Under the pieces are notes generated by a model. That model made no database searches. It was given only the letters and a program-made list of their open reading frames with translations, and had not been told where the DNA came from. Positions 1-9,800 of a stretch of DNA of 38,062 nt are shown here, in pieces; the first letter of the stretch is position 1; each line of letters opens with the position of its first letter. The position numbers and the translations under genes were made by a program. Origin of the DNA: Zongyangia gallinarum (GTDB lineage: Bacteria; Bacillota; Clostridia; Oscillospirales; Ruminococcaceae); NCBI GenBank assembly GCA_904419315.1, contig CAJFQY010000015.1:1-38062 (forward strand), read 5' to 3'.

Positions 1-90
1 TTTTATTTCTGTGAGTGACAGCTTACACACCACCGGTCAAAAAGCAAGCTCTAAAGGTCTTAAAACATATCTTTTTTCACTGAGGACAGG

Positions 91-113
91 AAAGGCCCCT
101 CCGAAGCGGGGCC
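91..113 (-). terminator. Intrinsic terminator of the small minus-strand gene
   Basis: Read on the minus strand, GGCCCC and GGGGCC pair around an 8-base loop, followed by TTTCCT. It lies 6 bases after the stop codon of the gene at 120-254. The U-tract is short, so termination may be incomplete. Bases 1-90 show no recognisable gene. Confidence 0.6.
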
Positions 114-119
114 GAACTA

Positions 120-254
120 TTATTCAGCATCTCGATTGGCTTGATAGTAATAGCCGTGGCCGGTCTTTTCGTCGTCAAAGGTAAACTCGCAAATCTCGTT
201 ATACATGGAACCGTCAAAGCTGAGGATATTCTTTTTCGTCTTTGCAATTACCAA
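120..254 (-). CDS. Small hypothetical protein, 44 residues, TTG start
   Basis: I do not recognise this protein. The frame opens with TTG, preceded by GAGGTG at a 7-base spacing, and ends in TAA just before a terminator hairpin. The product begins MVIAKTKKNILSF and ends YYYQANRDAE. It is soluble in character, with an acidic middle (EFTFDDEK) and an aromatic patch (GYYYQ). It has its own near-consensus promoter at 274-302 and its own terminator, so it is a complete one-gene transcription unit divergent from pyrH. Length and composition alone would not support it; the combination of ribosome site, promoter and terminator does. There is no signal peptide or membrane segment. Confidence 0.6.
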   Translation of the reverse strand: MVIAKTKKNILSFDGSMYNEICEFTFDDEKTGHGYYYQANRDAE

Positions 255-273
255 TTGCTATCACCTCAAATTT

Positions 274-302
274 ATTATAAATATCCACAGGAAATTAATC
301 AA
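274..302 (-). promoter_or_regulatory. Sigma-A promoter of the small minus-strand gene
   Basis: On the minus strand TTGATT and TATAAT are separated by exactly 17 bases. The predicted transcript start lies about 15-20 bases before the TTG start at 254, giving a very short leader. Confidence 0.65.
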
Positions 303-422
303 TATCAAGATTTATCAAATAGCAGACCTGTATAATGCTAGTGGATATCACCAAAATACTTTTAGTCTGTTTACCATATTTTCCGAAAGAAATTCTTTTA
401 CAATTCTTTAAGTTGGATTCTC

Positions 423-451
423 TTTACATCACTGTCAGGTTATTGTAAAAT
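423..451 (+). promoter_or_regulatory. Sigma-A promoter for the pyrH operon
   Basis: TTTACA (423-428) and TAAAAT (446-451) are 17 bases apart, about 45 bases before the pyrH start. A further TATAAT at 331-336 lacks a good -35 box and may be a weaker upstream start. Confidence 0.6.
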
Positions 452-495
452 AATAGAGATCAAAGACAATGCTGTAAAACTGAGGAGTGTGAAAT

Positions 496-1206
496 ATGCA
501 GCCGAAGTATAAAAGAGTGCTACTCAAACTTTCCGGCGAAGCTCTGGCAGGCAACAACAAATTTGGTTTGGATTATGATACGGTTTATGAAATATGTAAA
601 GGCATTAAAAAATGCGTAGATATCGGTGCCGAAATTGCCATTGTCGTAGGCGGCGGCAACTTTTGGCGGGGCCGTTCCAGCGGTAAGATGGACCGTACCC
701 GGGCGGATCACATGGGAATGCTGGCCACCGTCATCAACGCGCTGGCTTTAGCCGATGCATTAGAGCAGTTGGGCGTTGTTGTCCGGGTGCAGACGGCCAT
801 TTCTATGCAGCAGGTGGCAGAGCCTTATATCCGCAACCGCGCTGTACGGCATCTGGAAAAAGGAAGAGTTGTTATTTTTGGCTGCGGCACAGGCAATCCT
901 TTCTTTTCTACGGATACAGCTTCCTCTCTTCGTGCGGCGGAAATCGACGCCGATATTATTTTTAAAGCCACCATGGTGGACGGCGTATATGACCGCGATC
1001 CCGCAAAGGACAAGGATGCTGTAAAATACGACAATCTCACCTTTAAAGAGGTATTGGACAAGGAGCTGGCGGTAATGGACCTGACAGCCGCCACCATGTG
1101 CAAAGACAACGATATTCCTATTATGGTGTTCAGTTTATCCGACCCGGATAATATTTATAAAGCACTGACCGGTGAAGAGATCGGTACAATCGTTAAGGAG
1201 GACTAG
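496..1206 (+). CDS. pyrH: UMP kinase
   Basis: Phosphorylates UMP to UDP with ATP in the cytoplasm, the committed step towards UTP and CTP. The 236-residue product has the usual bacterial length and belongs to the amino-acid kinase fold. It carries the N-terminal KLSGEAL motif (about residues 11-17), the GGGNFWRG loop (52-59), the DHMGMLAT segment and GCGTGNPFFSTDTAS around residue 130, where UMP and the regulators bind. The ATG at 496 follows GAGGAG with good spacing. frr begins 4 bases after the stop, so the pair is surely cotranscribed and frr's ribosome site lies inside the pyrH end. In many Firmicutes rpsB and tsf lie directly upstream; here an opposing small gene does. Confidence 0.97.
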   Translation: MQPKYKRVLLKLSGEALAGNNKFGLDYDTVYEICKGIKKCVDIGAEIAIVVGGGNFWRGRSSGKMDRTRADHMGMLATVINALALADALEQLGVVVRVQTAISMQQVAEPYIRNRAVRHLEKGRVVIFGCGTGNPFFSTDTASSLRAAEIDADIIFKATMVDGVYDRDPAKDKDAVKYDNLTFKEVLDKELAVMDLTAATMCKDNDIPIMVFSLSDPDNIYKALTGEEIGTIVKED

Positions 1207-1210
1207 GAGA

Positions 1211-1765
1211 ATGAGAGAAGACTTTAAAGTTTACGATGAAAAGATGGGGAAGACCATCAAGGTGCTCAAGAGCGAATTTGACGGGATCCGGGCAGGACGG
1301 GCCAATCCGGCAGTGCTGGACAAGATTACCGCGGATTACTATGGAGTTCCCACCCCCATTAACCAAATGGCGGCCATCTCGGTGGCAGAGGCAAGAATTC
1401 TAGTGATCCAGCCTTGGGATAAGAGCACATTAAAGGTTATTGAGAAGGCCATTCAGAAATCTGATCTCGGCATCAACCCCACCAATGACGGAAGTGTCCT
1501 CCGTATCGCGTTCCCTCAGCTGACAGAGGAACGCCGCAAGGAGCTGTGCAAAGATGTACGTAAGTTGGCTGAGGACGCAAAAGTTGCAATCCGTTCCATC
1601 CGTCGGGATGCTAACGACAAGTTTAAAGCAATGAAAAAGAAAAATGAGCTCAGTGAGGACGATCTGAAGGACTACGAGAAGGAAATGCAGGATCTCACCG
1701 ATAAATATGTCAAGGAGATTGACGAGATCTCTAAGGTCAAAGAAAAAGAGATCCTGTCGATCTAG
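1211..1765 (+). CDS. frr: Ribosome recycling factor
   Basis: Splits post-termination ribosomes together with EF-G. The 184-residue product matches the family length of about 185. Recognisable blocks are the N-terminal helix with MGKTIKVLKSEF, the RAGRANPAVLDKI stretch, the YYGVPTPINQMA loop and the C-terminal helical region with SIRRDANDKFKAMKKK. The ATG at 1211 is chosen because AAGGAGGA spans the end of pyrH just upstream and the family begins at this position. An in-frame ATG at 1172 would add 13 residues overlapping pyrH and lacks family support. Confidence 0.97.
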   Translation: MREDFKVYDEKMGKTIKVLKSEFDGIRAGRANPAVLDKITADYYGVPTPINQMAAISVAEARILVIQPWDKSTLKVIEKAIQKSDLGINPTNDGSVLRIAFPQLTEERRKELCKDVRKLAEDAKVAIRSIRRDANDKFKAMKKKNELSEDDLKDYEKEMQDLTDKYVKEIDEISKVKEKEILSI

Positions 1766-1794
1766 CTTTGGTAGCCTGAAAGGGGAAAGAAAGT

Positions 1795-2526
1795 ATGCCG
1801 CGTTTTTTTGCCAGTAAAAAGCCTGCCCGAAGGATACTGCCGCAGCATATCGGCATTATTATGGATGGCAACGGCAGATGGGCAAAAAAACGCGGCTTAC
1901 CACGTAAAGCGGGGCACAGTAAGGGGGCGGAGACCTTCCGGACAATCACCCAGTATTGTCAGGATATCGGAATCAAGTACCTTACGGTGTACGCTTTTTC
2001 TACAGAAAATTGGAAGCGGCCTCAGGATGAGGTGAACGCTATTATGGATTTGTTGCGGGATTACCTCCACAATGCTTTCTCCCACAAAGATGATAATATC
2101 CGATCTATTTTTATTGGGGATCGCCAGCCGCTGGATGAAGACATTCGGGATCTAATGGCCCAGGCGGAAGAGGGCAGCCGGGATGCCACTGGTCTGACGG
2201 TCAATGTGGCTCTCAATTATGGAGGAAGACAGGAGATTGTCCAGGCGGCGCAGAAGCTTGCAAGACAGGTGAAAGAGGGGAATATCTCCCCCGAGGATAT
2301 TGATGAGGAGCGGTTTGCCTCCGCTCTTTATACAGCGGGCCAGCCGGATCCGGATTTGATCATCCGGCCCAGCGGTGAGTACCGGATCTCTAATTTCTTG
2401 TTGTGGCAGTGTGCCTATGCGGAGTTTGTCATCATGGACACGCTGTGGCCTGACTTTACCTCCAAGCATCTGGATGAGGCAATAGAGATATACAACGGCC
2501 GGAATCGCCGGTTTGGAGGAATATAG
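1795..2526 (+). CDS. uppS: Undecaprenyl diphosphate synthase (isoprenyl transferase)
   Basis: Makes the C55 undecaprenyl diphosphate carrier for cell-wall synthesis by cis-condensation of isopentenyl diphosphate units on farnesyl diphosphate. The 243-residue product shows HIGIIMDGNGRWAKKR near the N-terminus with the catalytic Asp24, then TVYAFSTENWKRP, NYGGRQEI and the C-terminal substrate-binding block RPSGEYRISNFLLWQ with a downstream WPDF. All key residues are present. The ATG at 1795 follows an AAAGGGGAAAG ribosome site. It shares an operon with dxr and ispG, which supply its isoprenoid substrates. Confidence 0.96.
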   Translation: MPRFFASKKPARRILPQHIGIIMDGNGRWAKKRGLPRKAGHSKGAETFRTITQYCQDIGIKYLTVYAFSTENWKRPQDEVNAIMDLLRDYLHNAFSHKDDNIRSIFIGDRQPLDEDIRDLMAQAEEGSRDATGLTVNVALNYGGRQEIVQAAQKLARQVKEGNISPEDIDEERFASALYTAGQPDPDLIIRPSGEYRISNFLLWQCAYAEFVIMDTLWPDFTSKHLDEAIEIYNGRNRRFGGI

Positions 2527-2587
2527 CACAGGTTTTGGGAATGTTTGAGAAGACTATGCCGGACGGTACGGCGGAATGGAGTTTATG

Positions 2588-3433
2588 ATGAAACAGCGAC
2601 TTATTTCAGCGGGAGTGGGACTGGTTATTCTGGCAGTCGTACTCTTCTTTTTTGACACAATTATTCTGAATATTGTCATCAGTGCCATTTCTACCATAGC
2701 CGTACATGAGGTTCTTTTGGCAACGAAATGTACCCAGCACAAGCTTCTCACCGGGACATGTCTTACCTTTACAGCAAGCATTCCGTTTTTTGAACTGATG
2801 GCATCGCTGAGGGCAATTCCCGTTGTCTGTTTGGCTTTTGTTTTGATTCTATTTCTTATTCTGTTACGCCAACATGATGTACTGAAAATTGGCGAAGTGG
2901 GCGTAGCGTTTATGGTGTCCATCTGTATTCCTTTTTCTTTTTTAAGTTTAATCAATATCCGGGATCAGCTGCAAAATCAGTATTTGAGTATTTTCTGCTT
3001 GATTTTGACCCTTGCTTCTGCATGGGTTTCTGATTCTGGCGCTTATTTTGTGGGACGGGCCTTTGGAAAGAGAAAATTAGCACCTAAGATCAGCCCTAAA
3101 AAGACGGTGGAAGGAGCCATTGGAGGGGTTGTAACCTGCACCGTGTTTTTTGTGCTGTTCGGCATGCTTTATACCTATATTTGTTCTGCGTTTCTCAATA
3201 CGAAGGTCATTGTCAACTATGTTTACCTGTTGATTATGGCCCCTATAGGCTCACTTCTTAGCATAGTCGGCGACCTTTCCGCATCTATTATAAAGAGGCA
3301 GTGCGGGATTAAGGACTTTGGAACCATTATGCCAGGTCACGGCGGTATTATGGACCGCTTTGACAGTGTATTGTTTGTTTCGCCTCTGTTTTATGTTGCA
3401 ATTCAGTATCTGACGCTGATTCAAATTGGATGA
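2588..3433 (+). CDS. cdsA: Phosphatidate cytidylyltransferase (CDP-diacylglycerol synthase)
   Basis: Integral membrane enzyme that forms CDP-diacylglycerol from phosphatidic acid and CTP for phospholipid synthesis. The protein (281 residues from this start) is a run of hydrophobic segments ending in the family signature, read here as SIIKRQCGIKDFG and PGHGGIMDRFDS near the C-terminus. A YFVGRAFGKRKLAPKISPKKTVEG-type loop (shown in part) is also typical. The ATG at 2588 has GGAG six bases upstream; in-frame ATGs at 2585 and 2576 are alternatives with poorer spacing. It lies 61 bases after uppS and uses CTP whose pathway begins at PyrH. Confidence 0.93.
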   Translation: MKQRLISAGVGLVILAVVLFFFDTIILNIVISAISTIAVHEVLLATKCTQHKLLTGTCLTFTASIPFFELMASLRAIPVVCLAFVLILFLILLRQHDVLKIGEVGVAFMVSICIPFSFLSLINIRDQLQNQYLSIFCLILTLASAWVSDSGAYFVGRAFGKRKLAPKISPKKTVEGAIGGVVTCTVFFVLFGMLYTYICSAFLNTKVIVNYVYLLIMAPIGSLLSIVGDLSASIIKRQCGIKDFGTIMPGHGGIMDRFDSVLFVSPLFYVAIQYLTLIQIG

Positions 3434-3472
3434 TTGGCGTGGTTTAAAATATGGGGAGACCGAACAACAATG

Positions 3473-3505
3473 ACACTTATTGCACTCCTATTGTGTAATA
3501 AGTGT
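3473..3505. repeat. Strong hairpin between cdsA and dxr
   Basis: ACACTTATTGCAC (3473-3485) pairs with GTGTAATAAGTGT (3493-3505) across a 7-base loop: 13 pairs with a single G-U wobble in RNA. A T-rich tract (ACTTTGTTTTTATCT) follows. This looks like an intrinsic terminator or attenuator within an otherwise continuous operon, or a processing signal. Confidence 0.7.
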
Positions 3506-3556
3506 ACTTTGTTTTTATCTATATTAGTTGACTGCCTCGACAGGAGTAAGAAATTG

Positions 3557-4717
3557 ATGAGAAAAAAAGTTGCTGTTTTAGGATCCACGGGGTCGATTGG
3601 GACCCAGACGCTAGATGTTATAGACCATTTGGGATACGAGGTTACGGTGCTTACCGCCTGCAAAAATGTGGATTTGCTGGAACAACAGGCAAGGAAATAT
3701 CGCCCTCGGTATCTAGCTGTCTCCGATGCAGAAAGCTGTCAAAAACTGCGGCAGGCGCTTTCTGATCTGCCCATAGAGGTTTGTTGTGGGGAAGATGGAC
3801 TTTGCCGGGCGGCGGCTTTGACCGAGAACGATATTGTGGTCAATGCCGTTGTTGGAATTGCGGGTCTTGCTCCGACTTTGGCGGCACTGGAAGCAGGGAA
3901 GACACTGGCTCTTGCCAATAAAGAATCTCTGGTGGCAGGAGGACATCTGGTGACGCAGACTGCCCGCAGGACGGGGGCAGAAATTTTGCCTGTGGATAGT
4001 GAGCACTCAGCGATTTTTCAATGTCTCATGGGCCATACTGATCACAGTGAGTTGTCAAAGATTTTTCTCACTGCATCTGGAGGCCCCTTTTTTGGAATGA
4101 AAAAGGAACAGCTGCAAAAGATATCTGTGGAACAAGCTATGGATCATCCCACCTGGAAGATGGGAGGGAAGATTACAGTGGATTCTGCCACCTTGATGAA
4201 TAAGGGATTGGAGCTGATCGAGGCGGTGTGGCTCTTTGGGCTGCCTCCGGAAGCGATCGAGATTGTTGTTCACCGGGAGAGCGTGATTCATTCCGCAGTG
4301 GAGTTAGTCGACGGATCGGTCATTGCCCAGATGGGAGTGCCGGATATGCGGATACCGATTCAGCTGGCGCTGACCTATCCCAAAAGGATGCCGGGAAGGA
4401 CAAAGCGGCTTTCTTTCATAGACTATGGAAAGCTGACCTTTTTCCCTCCGGATTTTGAGACCTTCGACTGTTTGCGCAGTTGTGTGAAGGCCGCGCATAT
4501 GGGAGGACTGATGCCCTGTGTTGTCAATGGCGCAAATGAAGAAGCGGTATCCCTTTTTTTAGAGAGAAAAATACCATTTTTAAAGATTGGGGAACTGGTG
4601 GAAGCATCCCTTTCCCTGACCGAATATCAGAAAGACTATCATAGTATGGACGAAATTAAAGAGGCGGACGGAGCAGCACGGCAGTTTGTACAAAAACAGG
4701 TTGCAACTTATCTCTAG
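3557..4717 (+). CDS. dxr: 1-deoxy-D-xylulose 5-phosphate reductoisomerase
   Basis: Converts DXP to 2-C-methyl-D-erythritol 4-phosphate with NADPH, the first committed step of the MEP pathway. From the ATG at 3557 the protein has 386 residues, the normal length. It begins with the NADPH-binding GSTGSIG (9-15), then LANKESLVAGG, the metal and substrate block PVDSEHSAIFQCL, LTASGGPF, and HPTWKMGGKITVDSATLMNKGLE with the expected acidic metal ligand. An in-frame TTG at 3554 is better spaced from AGGAG (3542-3546) and could be the true start, adding one residue. An upstream in-frame extension to 3434 runs through the hairpin and is not credible as coding. Confidence 0.96.
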   Translation: MRKKVAVLGSTGSIGTQTLDVIDHLGYEVTVLTACKNVDLLEQQARKYRPRYLAVSDAESCQKLRQALSDLPIEVCCGEDGLCRAAALTENDIVVNAVVGIAGLAPTLAALEAGKTLALANKESLVAGGHLVTQTARRTGAEILPVDSEHSAIFQCLMGHTDHSELSKIFLTASGGPFFGMKKEQLQKISVEQAMDHPTWKMGGKITVDSATLMNKGLELIEAVWLFGLPPEAIEIVVHRESVIHSAVELVDGSVIAQMGVPDMRIPIQLALTYPKRMPGRTKRLSFIDYGKLTFFPPDFETFDCLRSCVKAAHMGGLMPCVVNGANEEAVSLFLERKIPFLKIGELVEASLSLTEYQKDYHSMDEIKEADGAARQFVQKQVATYL

Positions 4718-4744
4718 ATTTTTTCATTGGGAAAGGAAGATCAC

Positions 4745-5782
4745 ATGCCGAATATCATTCTCACCGTCATTATCGCCATTTTGGTTTTCGGAGTTATTAT
4801 CATCATCCATGAGTTAGGACATTTTTTAGTGGCGAAAGCCAATGGAGTGAAAATTAACGAGTTTTCTTTTGGTATGGGCCCGGCCCTCTTTGGTTTTACC
4901 AAAGGGGAGACCAGGTATTCTGTTCGTGCGTTTCCCCTGGGTGGCTATGTAAGCATGGAGGGAGAGGACGAAGACAGCGAGGACGAGCGCTCCTTTGGCA
5001 AGAAAAAATGGTGGCAAAAGCTTCTCATTGTGGTTGCGGGTGCTGTGATGAACCTGATTTTGGGGCTGATCATCCTCATGTGCCTGACCTTCCCCAATGA
5101 TGCAATAGGGACCACCACATTGGCTCAATTTAATGAAGGATCCCAGTCCCAGTCTGCGGGCTTACAGATTGATGATAAGATTGTAAAAATCAATAATTCT
5201 GCAGTGCATATTGACATGGACATTGTCTATGAACTGATGCTCGATCACGATGGTAAGGTGGATATGGTAGTGGAGCGGGATGGAGAACGGGTCGAAGTCC
5301 CCAATGTCCAATTTGCCATGACCCAGGATGAAGATGGCAATCAATTTGTCAATATTGATTTTAAGGTATATGCACAGGAAAACAGCTTCTTTAAATCCTT
5401 AGAAAGATCCTTTTACTGGACAGGGGGGATTGTCAAGGTCGTATGGCGTTCGTTAATCGACTTGGTGACCGGCAATTTCTCTCTGACTCAATTGGGAGGA
5501 CCGGTGCGGGTCGCTGATGAATTGGCGCAGGCATCCAGTGCTGGATGGGATTCCCTCTTGCTGATGGTGGCCTTTATTACCATCAACGTAGGTGTGTTTA
5601 ACCTTCTCCCGCTGCCTGCCCTGGACGGCGGACGTTTGATCTTCATCATCATCGAAGGTGTCCGTGGCAAGCCAGTGCCTGCCAAATATGAGGGATGGGT
5701 CCATGCAGCAGGGTTTATTCTCCTCATTTTGTTAATGGTGCTGGTCACATTTAACGATATTGTCAATCTCTTTAGGGGGTAG
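4745..5782 (+). CDS. rseP: Site-2 intramembrane zinc metalloprotease, RseP type
   Basis: Membrane-embedded protease that cuts membrane-bound anti-sigma factors or remnant signal peptides (RasP in Bacillus). The 345-residue protein starts with a hydrophobic helix carrying the HELGH zinc motif at residues 22-26, followed by the NEFSFGMGP segment, an extracytoplasmic PDZ-like domain (about 115-200, with AGLQIDDKIVKIN), and the third ligand motif in NLLPLPALDGGRL near residue 300. The ATG at 4745 follows AAGGAAG; an in-frame TTG at 4727 has no proper site. Its place between dxr and ispG is the common clostridial order. The substrate cannot be told from the sequence. Confidence 0.94.
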   Translation: MPNIILTVIIAILVFGVIIIIHELGHFLVAKANGVKINEFSFGMGPALFGFTKGETRYSVRAFPLGGYVSMEGEDEDSEDERSFGKKKWWQKLLIVVAGAVMNLILGLIILMCLTFPNDAIGTTTLAQFNEGSQSQSAGLQIDDKIVKINNSAVHIDMDIVYELMLDHDGKVDMVVERDGERVEVPNVQFAMTQDEDGNQFVNIDFKVYAQENSFFKSLERSFYWTGGIVKVVWRSLIDLVTGNFSLTQLGGPVRVADELAQASSAGWDSLLLMVAFITINVGVFNLLPLPALDGGRLIFIIIEGVRGKPVPAKYEGWVHAAGFILLILLMVLVTFNDIVNLFRG

Positions 5783-5787
5783 CGGCA

Positions 5788-6840
5788 TTGATTCAGCGAA
5801 GGAAAACAAGGAATGTCCGAGTAGGCGGCATGACCATCGGGTCAGATGCCCCGGTCGTCATCCAGTCCATGCTCAGCGCTCCTTCTTATGATATGGCGGC
5901 AAATATTTCCCAGGCAATACGGCTGCGGGATGCCGGCTGTCAGATCATCCGCATTGCGGTACCGGACAGGGAAGCGGTGAAGCTGATTGCCGCTCTGAAG
6001 GAGCAGGTGGGCCTACCGGTGGTAGCGGATATCCATTTTGATTACCGGCTGGCCCTGGAATCGGTCAGCGCCGGCGTGGATAAGGTGCGGATCAATCCCG
6101 GCAATATCGGCGGAGAAGACCGGGTCAAAGCGGTGGCCGTCGCTTGTGCCAATGCAGGCGTACCCATTCGGATTGGGGTCAATTCCGGCTCGATTGAGCG
6201 GGAGATCCTGGCAAAGTATGGAGGCCCGACGCCGGCAGCTATGGTGGAAAGCGCGCAGTATCATTGCGCGCTGTTGGAACGCTATGATTTTTATGATATT
6301 GTCCTTTCCCTTAAGTCCTCCCAGGTGGTGGATATGATTGAAGCCTATGAAAAGATGGCTGAGGTCTGTGACTATCCTCTCCATTTGGGAGTTACCGAAG
6401 CGGGAACCAAGGCCATGGGAATTGTAAAGTCCGCTGTAGGGATCGGCAGTCTGCTGACCCGCGGCATCGGGGATACCATCCGGGTCTCTCTGACAGACGA
6501 TCCGGTGGAGGAAGTCTATGCCGCCCAGAATATCTTGAGGAGCATCGGCTATTATCAGAAAGGCGTCACTATCGTGTCCTGCCCTACCTGCGGACGGACG
6601 AGGATTGACCTCATCGCCCTGGCCAAACAGGTGGAAGAGGCATTGGCCCAGGTGGAAAAGCCGTTGACAGTGGCTGTGATGGGGTGTGTCGTCAATGGCC
6701 CAGGGGAGGCTTCCCAGGCGGATATTGGCATCGCTGGGGGAGATGGCTGCGCTGTTTTGTTTAAAAAGGGACAGGTCTTGCGAAAGGTGAAGGAAGAGGA
6801 TATCCTTCAGCAGCTTTTGCTGGAGATTGAAAAGTTATAG
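5788..6840 (+). CDS. ispG: 4-hydroxy-3-methylbut-2-en-1-yl diphosphate synthase (IspG/GcpE), TTG start
   Basis: Iron-sulfur enzyme of the MEP pathway converting methylerythritol cyclodiphosphate to HMBPP. The 350-residue protein has an N-terminal TIM barrel (VADIHFDYRLAL, RINPGNIG, GVNSGS) and a C-terminal cluster domain with Cys265, Cys268 (CPTCGR), Cys300 and Glu307 (GCVVNGPGE), matching the spacing of the E. coli ligands. The start is TTG at 5788, with AGGGGGT seven bases upstream inside the end of rseP; no in-frame ATG lies nearby. With dxr and uppS it places three isoprenoid-route genes in one operon. Confidence 0.96.
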   Translation: MIQRRKTRNVRVGGMTIGSDAPVVIQSMLSAPSYDMAANISQAIRLRDAGCQIIRIAVPDREAVKLIAALKEQVGLPVVADIHFDYRLALESVSAGVDKVRINPGNIGGEDRVKAVAVACANAGVPIRIGVNSGSIEREILAKYGGPTPAAMVESAQYHCALLERYDFYDIVLSLKSSQVVDMIEAYEKMAEVCDYPLHLGVTEAGTKAMGIVKSAVGIGSLLTRGIGDTIRVSLTDDPVEEVYAAQNILRSIGYYQKGVTIVSCPTCGRTRIDLIALAKQVEEALAQVEKPLTVAVMGCVVNGPGEASQADIGIAGGDGCAVLFKKGQVLRKVKEEDILQQLLLEIEKL

Positions 6841-6852
6841 AAGGGGAAGACA

Positions 6853-9800
6853 TTGGCGGAAAAGACGTTTCATCAGCTATTTGGTGCAATCATCAAAGGT
6901 AAAATTCAAAACCTGCCGGAAAATGCAAAGGTTTTGAACCTGCACATGGATTACAGCAAACGGACGCTGGAAATTGTGGGCTGGTTCGAGCAGCTTATGG
7001 ACCGGCGGGTTCTTTGTGGTGTGGAAAAGGCGCTGGAGAAACCGCTGGCTGTCAACAAGGTAAAGATACATACCGTTTATCCGAAAGAATGCTTCGGGCC
7101 CCATTGCCTGCCGCTGATTGTGGAAGAACTGCGGCAGCGGGCTGTCATGGTCAATGGCTTTTTTGACGATGCCCAGTCCCAATGGGAGGATGGGATGCTG
7201 TCCATCTCCTTGGCTCACGGTGGCTATGACTTTATCAGAGCCGCCAACTGTGAACAGAAGATCAGGGAAATTGTGAGAGAAATGTTTTCCTTGGAAGTGA
7301 AAGTCAAGTTTGAGGGCGTTCTCAGTCTGGACAGCGAAAGCGAAGCGTATAAGTCTGCATTTGCGCAGGTTGAGCAAGAAGAACAGATAAAGGCCCAGGA
7401 GCGGAGCAAGGCTGTGAAAGAACCTCCGAAAAAGAAGAAGCAAAAGGCCGCCTTTGATACCGAGGGCTTGCCTTTTGTGGAGGACAGTATATCCGTTGTC
7501 CTTGGAAAGATGATCCGGCAGAGGCCGATCCCCCTGTCAGAGGTCAATATGGAGAGTGGAAGGGTAGTTGTCTGGGGCGAAATCTTTTCGGTGGAAAAAA
7601 GGGAGAGCCGGGATGGCAGCAAGCATATATTTTCCATCAATTTTACCGACTACACCTCCTCCAATACCCTGAAAATAATTATGGATGCCAAGGAGTCAGA
7701 CAGCGTTGCCGCCCTCAAGGCCGGACAGGCCATTATTGTCCGGGGCGAGGCGGGATATGACAAGTATGACAGGGAGGTCACCATTCGTCCCTATGATATC
7801 TCCACAGTTCAGGTGCAGCAGCGGCAGGATCTGGCAAAGGAAAAGCGGGTAGAGCTCCACTGCCACACCAACATGTCCGCCATGGACGGTATTACCGACG
7901 CCGGAACCTTGGTGAAACGGGCCTTCTCTTGGGGACATAAGGCCCTTGCCATCACCGATCACGGGGTGGTGCAGGGCTTTCCTGACGCCATGAACGCGGT
8001 CAATGCCATCCGGGCTGGCGGAGGAGAATTCAAGATTATCTATGGCGTGGAGGACTATTTTGTCAATGATATGGTCGCAGCAGTGAGCGGTCAGTGCGAT
8101 GACCCAATTGACGACTGCTATGTGGTGTTTGACATTGAAACCACCGGCCTGTCGGCCAAAAGCGACCGCATTACTGAAATCGGTGCGGTGAAGGTAAAAA
8201 AGGGGGAGATCGTAGATACCTTTAACACCTTTGTAAATCCTGAACGCCCGATTCCGCCTAAAATTACGGAATTGACCGGTATTACAGATGAGATGGTCAA
8301 AGACGCACCCTCAGAGAAAGAGGCAGTCAAAGCGTTTCTCGACTTTTCCCAGGGAAGGGCACTAATTGCTCACAATGCCCCCTTTGATACTGGATTTATC
8401 CGTGTGGCAGCGGACAGGCATCATCTGGATTTTTCCAATGCCTCCATCGACACGGTTCCTATTGTCCGCACCCTTTATCCGGAGATGAAAAACCATAAGC
8501 TCAATACGGTGGCATCCTATCTGAAGCTGCCTCCTTTTAACCATCACCGGGCCTGTGACGACGCCAAGGTGTTGGCGGATATTTTTGTCATTGTGGCTCA
8601 GAAACTCCAAGAAGACTACCAAGTGGAAAAAATCAGCCAGATCAATACAGCTTTGGGGGGCGGCGATCCCAAGAAACTGCCTAGCTACCACCAGATTCTA
8701 TTGGTAAAAAATCTAACGGGACTGAAAAACCTTTATCGCCTAGTATCCCTGGGCCATTTAAACTATTTCTATAAGCGGCCCCGTATCCCCAAAAGCGAGC
8801 TGGTCAAATACAGAGAGGGGCTCATTGTAGGCTCTGCCTGTGAAGCGGGAGAGCTCTATCGGGCCGCCCTGGGTGGCAAGAGCTTTGGAGAGCTTTGCAA
8901 CATCGCAAAATTCTATGATTATATCGAGATTCAGCCTTTGGGCAACAATGCCTTTATGCTCCGAGATGGCATGGTGGGTTCCGAAGAGGAACTAAAAGAC
9001 CTGAATCGCCTTCTCATCCGGGTGGCGGACAAGGTCCACCGGCCGGTAGTCGCCACCGGAGATGTGCATTTCCTGGATCCAAAGGACGCGAAGTTCCGCG
9101 CTGTCCTCATGGCGGGACAGGGCTTTAAGGATGCCGATCAGCAGGCACCGCTGTATTTGAAGACCACCGATGAGATGTTGGAGGAATTTGCCTATCTAGG
9201 CAAGGAAAAGGCTTATGAAATCGTGGTGAAAAATCCCAACAAGATTGCCGCCATGATAGAGGATATTAAGCCCATTCCGGACGGTACCTATACGCCGACC
9301 ATCGAGGGCGCGGAAGAGGACCTTCAGCGGATTACCTGGAACCGGGCAAAGGAAATTTACGGCGATGATCTGCCTGAGATTGTGAAAAACCGCCTGGATA
9401 GAGAGCTGGGCTCCATCATCAAGCATGGTTTCTCTGTTTTGTATATCATCGCCCAAAAGTTGGTGGCCAAAAGTGAAAGCGACGGCTATCTTGTAGGTTC
9501 CCGTGGATCTGTTGGATCCTCCTTTGTAGCAACCATGGCAGGAATTTCCGAGGTAAATCCACTGCCGCCCCACTATGTTTGCCCGAACTGTAAGCACAGC
9601 GAGTTTATCACCGATGGAAGCGTAGGCTCTGGCTTTGACCTTCCCTCTAAAAAGTGCCCTGTCTGCGGTGCGGATTATAAGCAGGATGGACACGACATAC
9701 CCTTTGAGACATTCTTAGGCTTTAACGGCGACAAGGCTCCGGATATTGACCTGAATTTCTCGGGGGAATATCAGAGCAATGCCCATAAATATACGGAGGA

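Noticed and set aside
141..411. Two short plus-strand frames (141-335, 205-411)
   Set aside because: They overlap the promoter and coding sequence of the minus-strand small gene and lack ribosome sites.
3434..3556. A 41-residue N-terminal extension of dxr
   Set aside because: The extension passes through the terminator-like hairpin, has no ribosome site and precedes the normal family start at the NADPH-binding strand.
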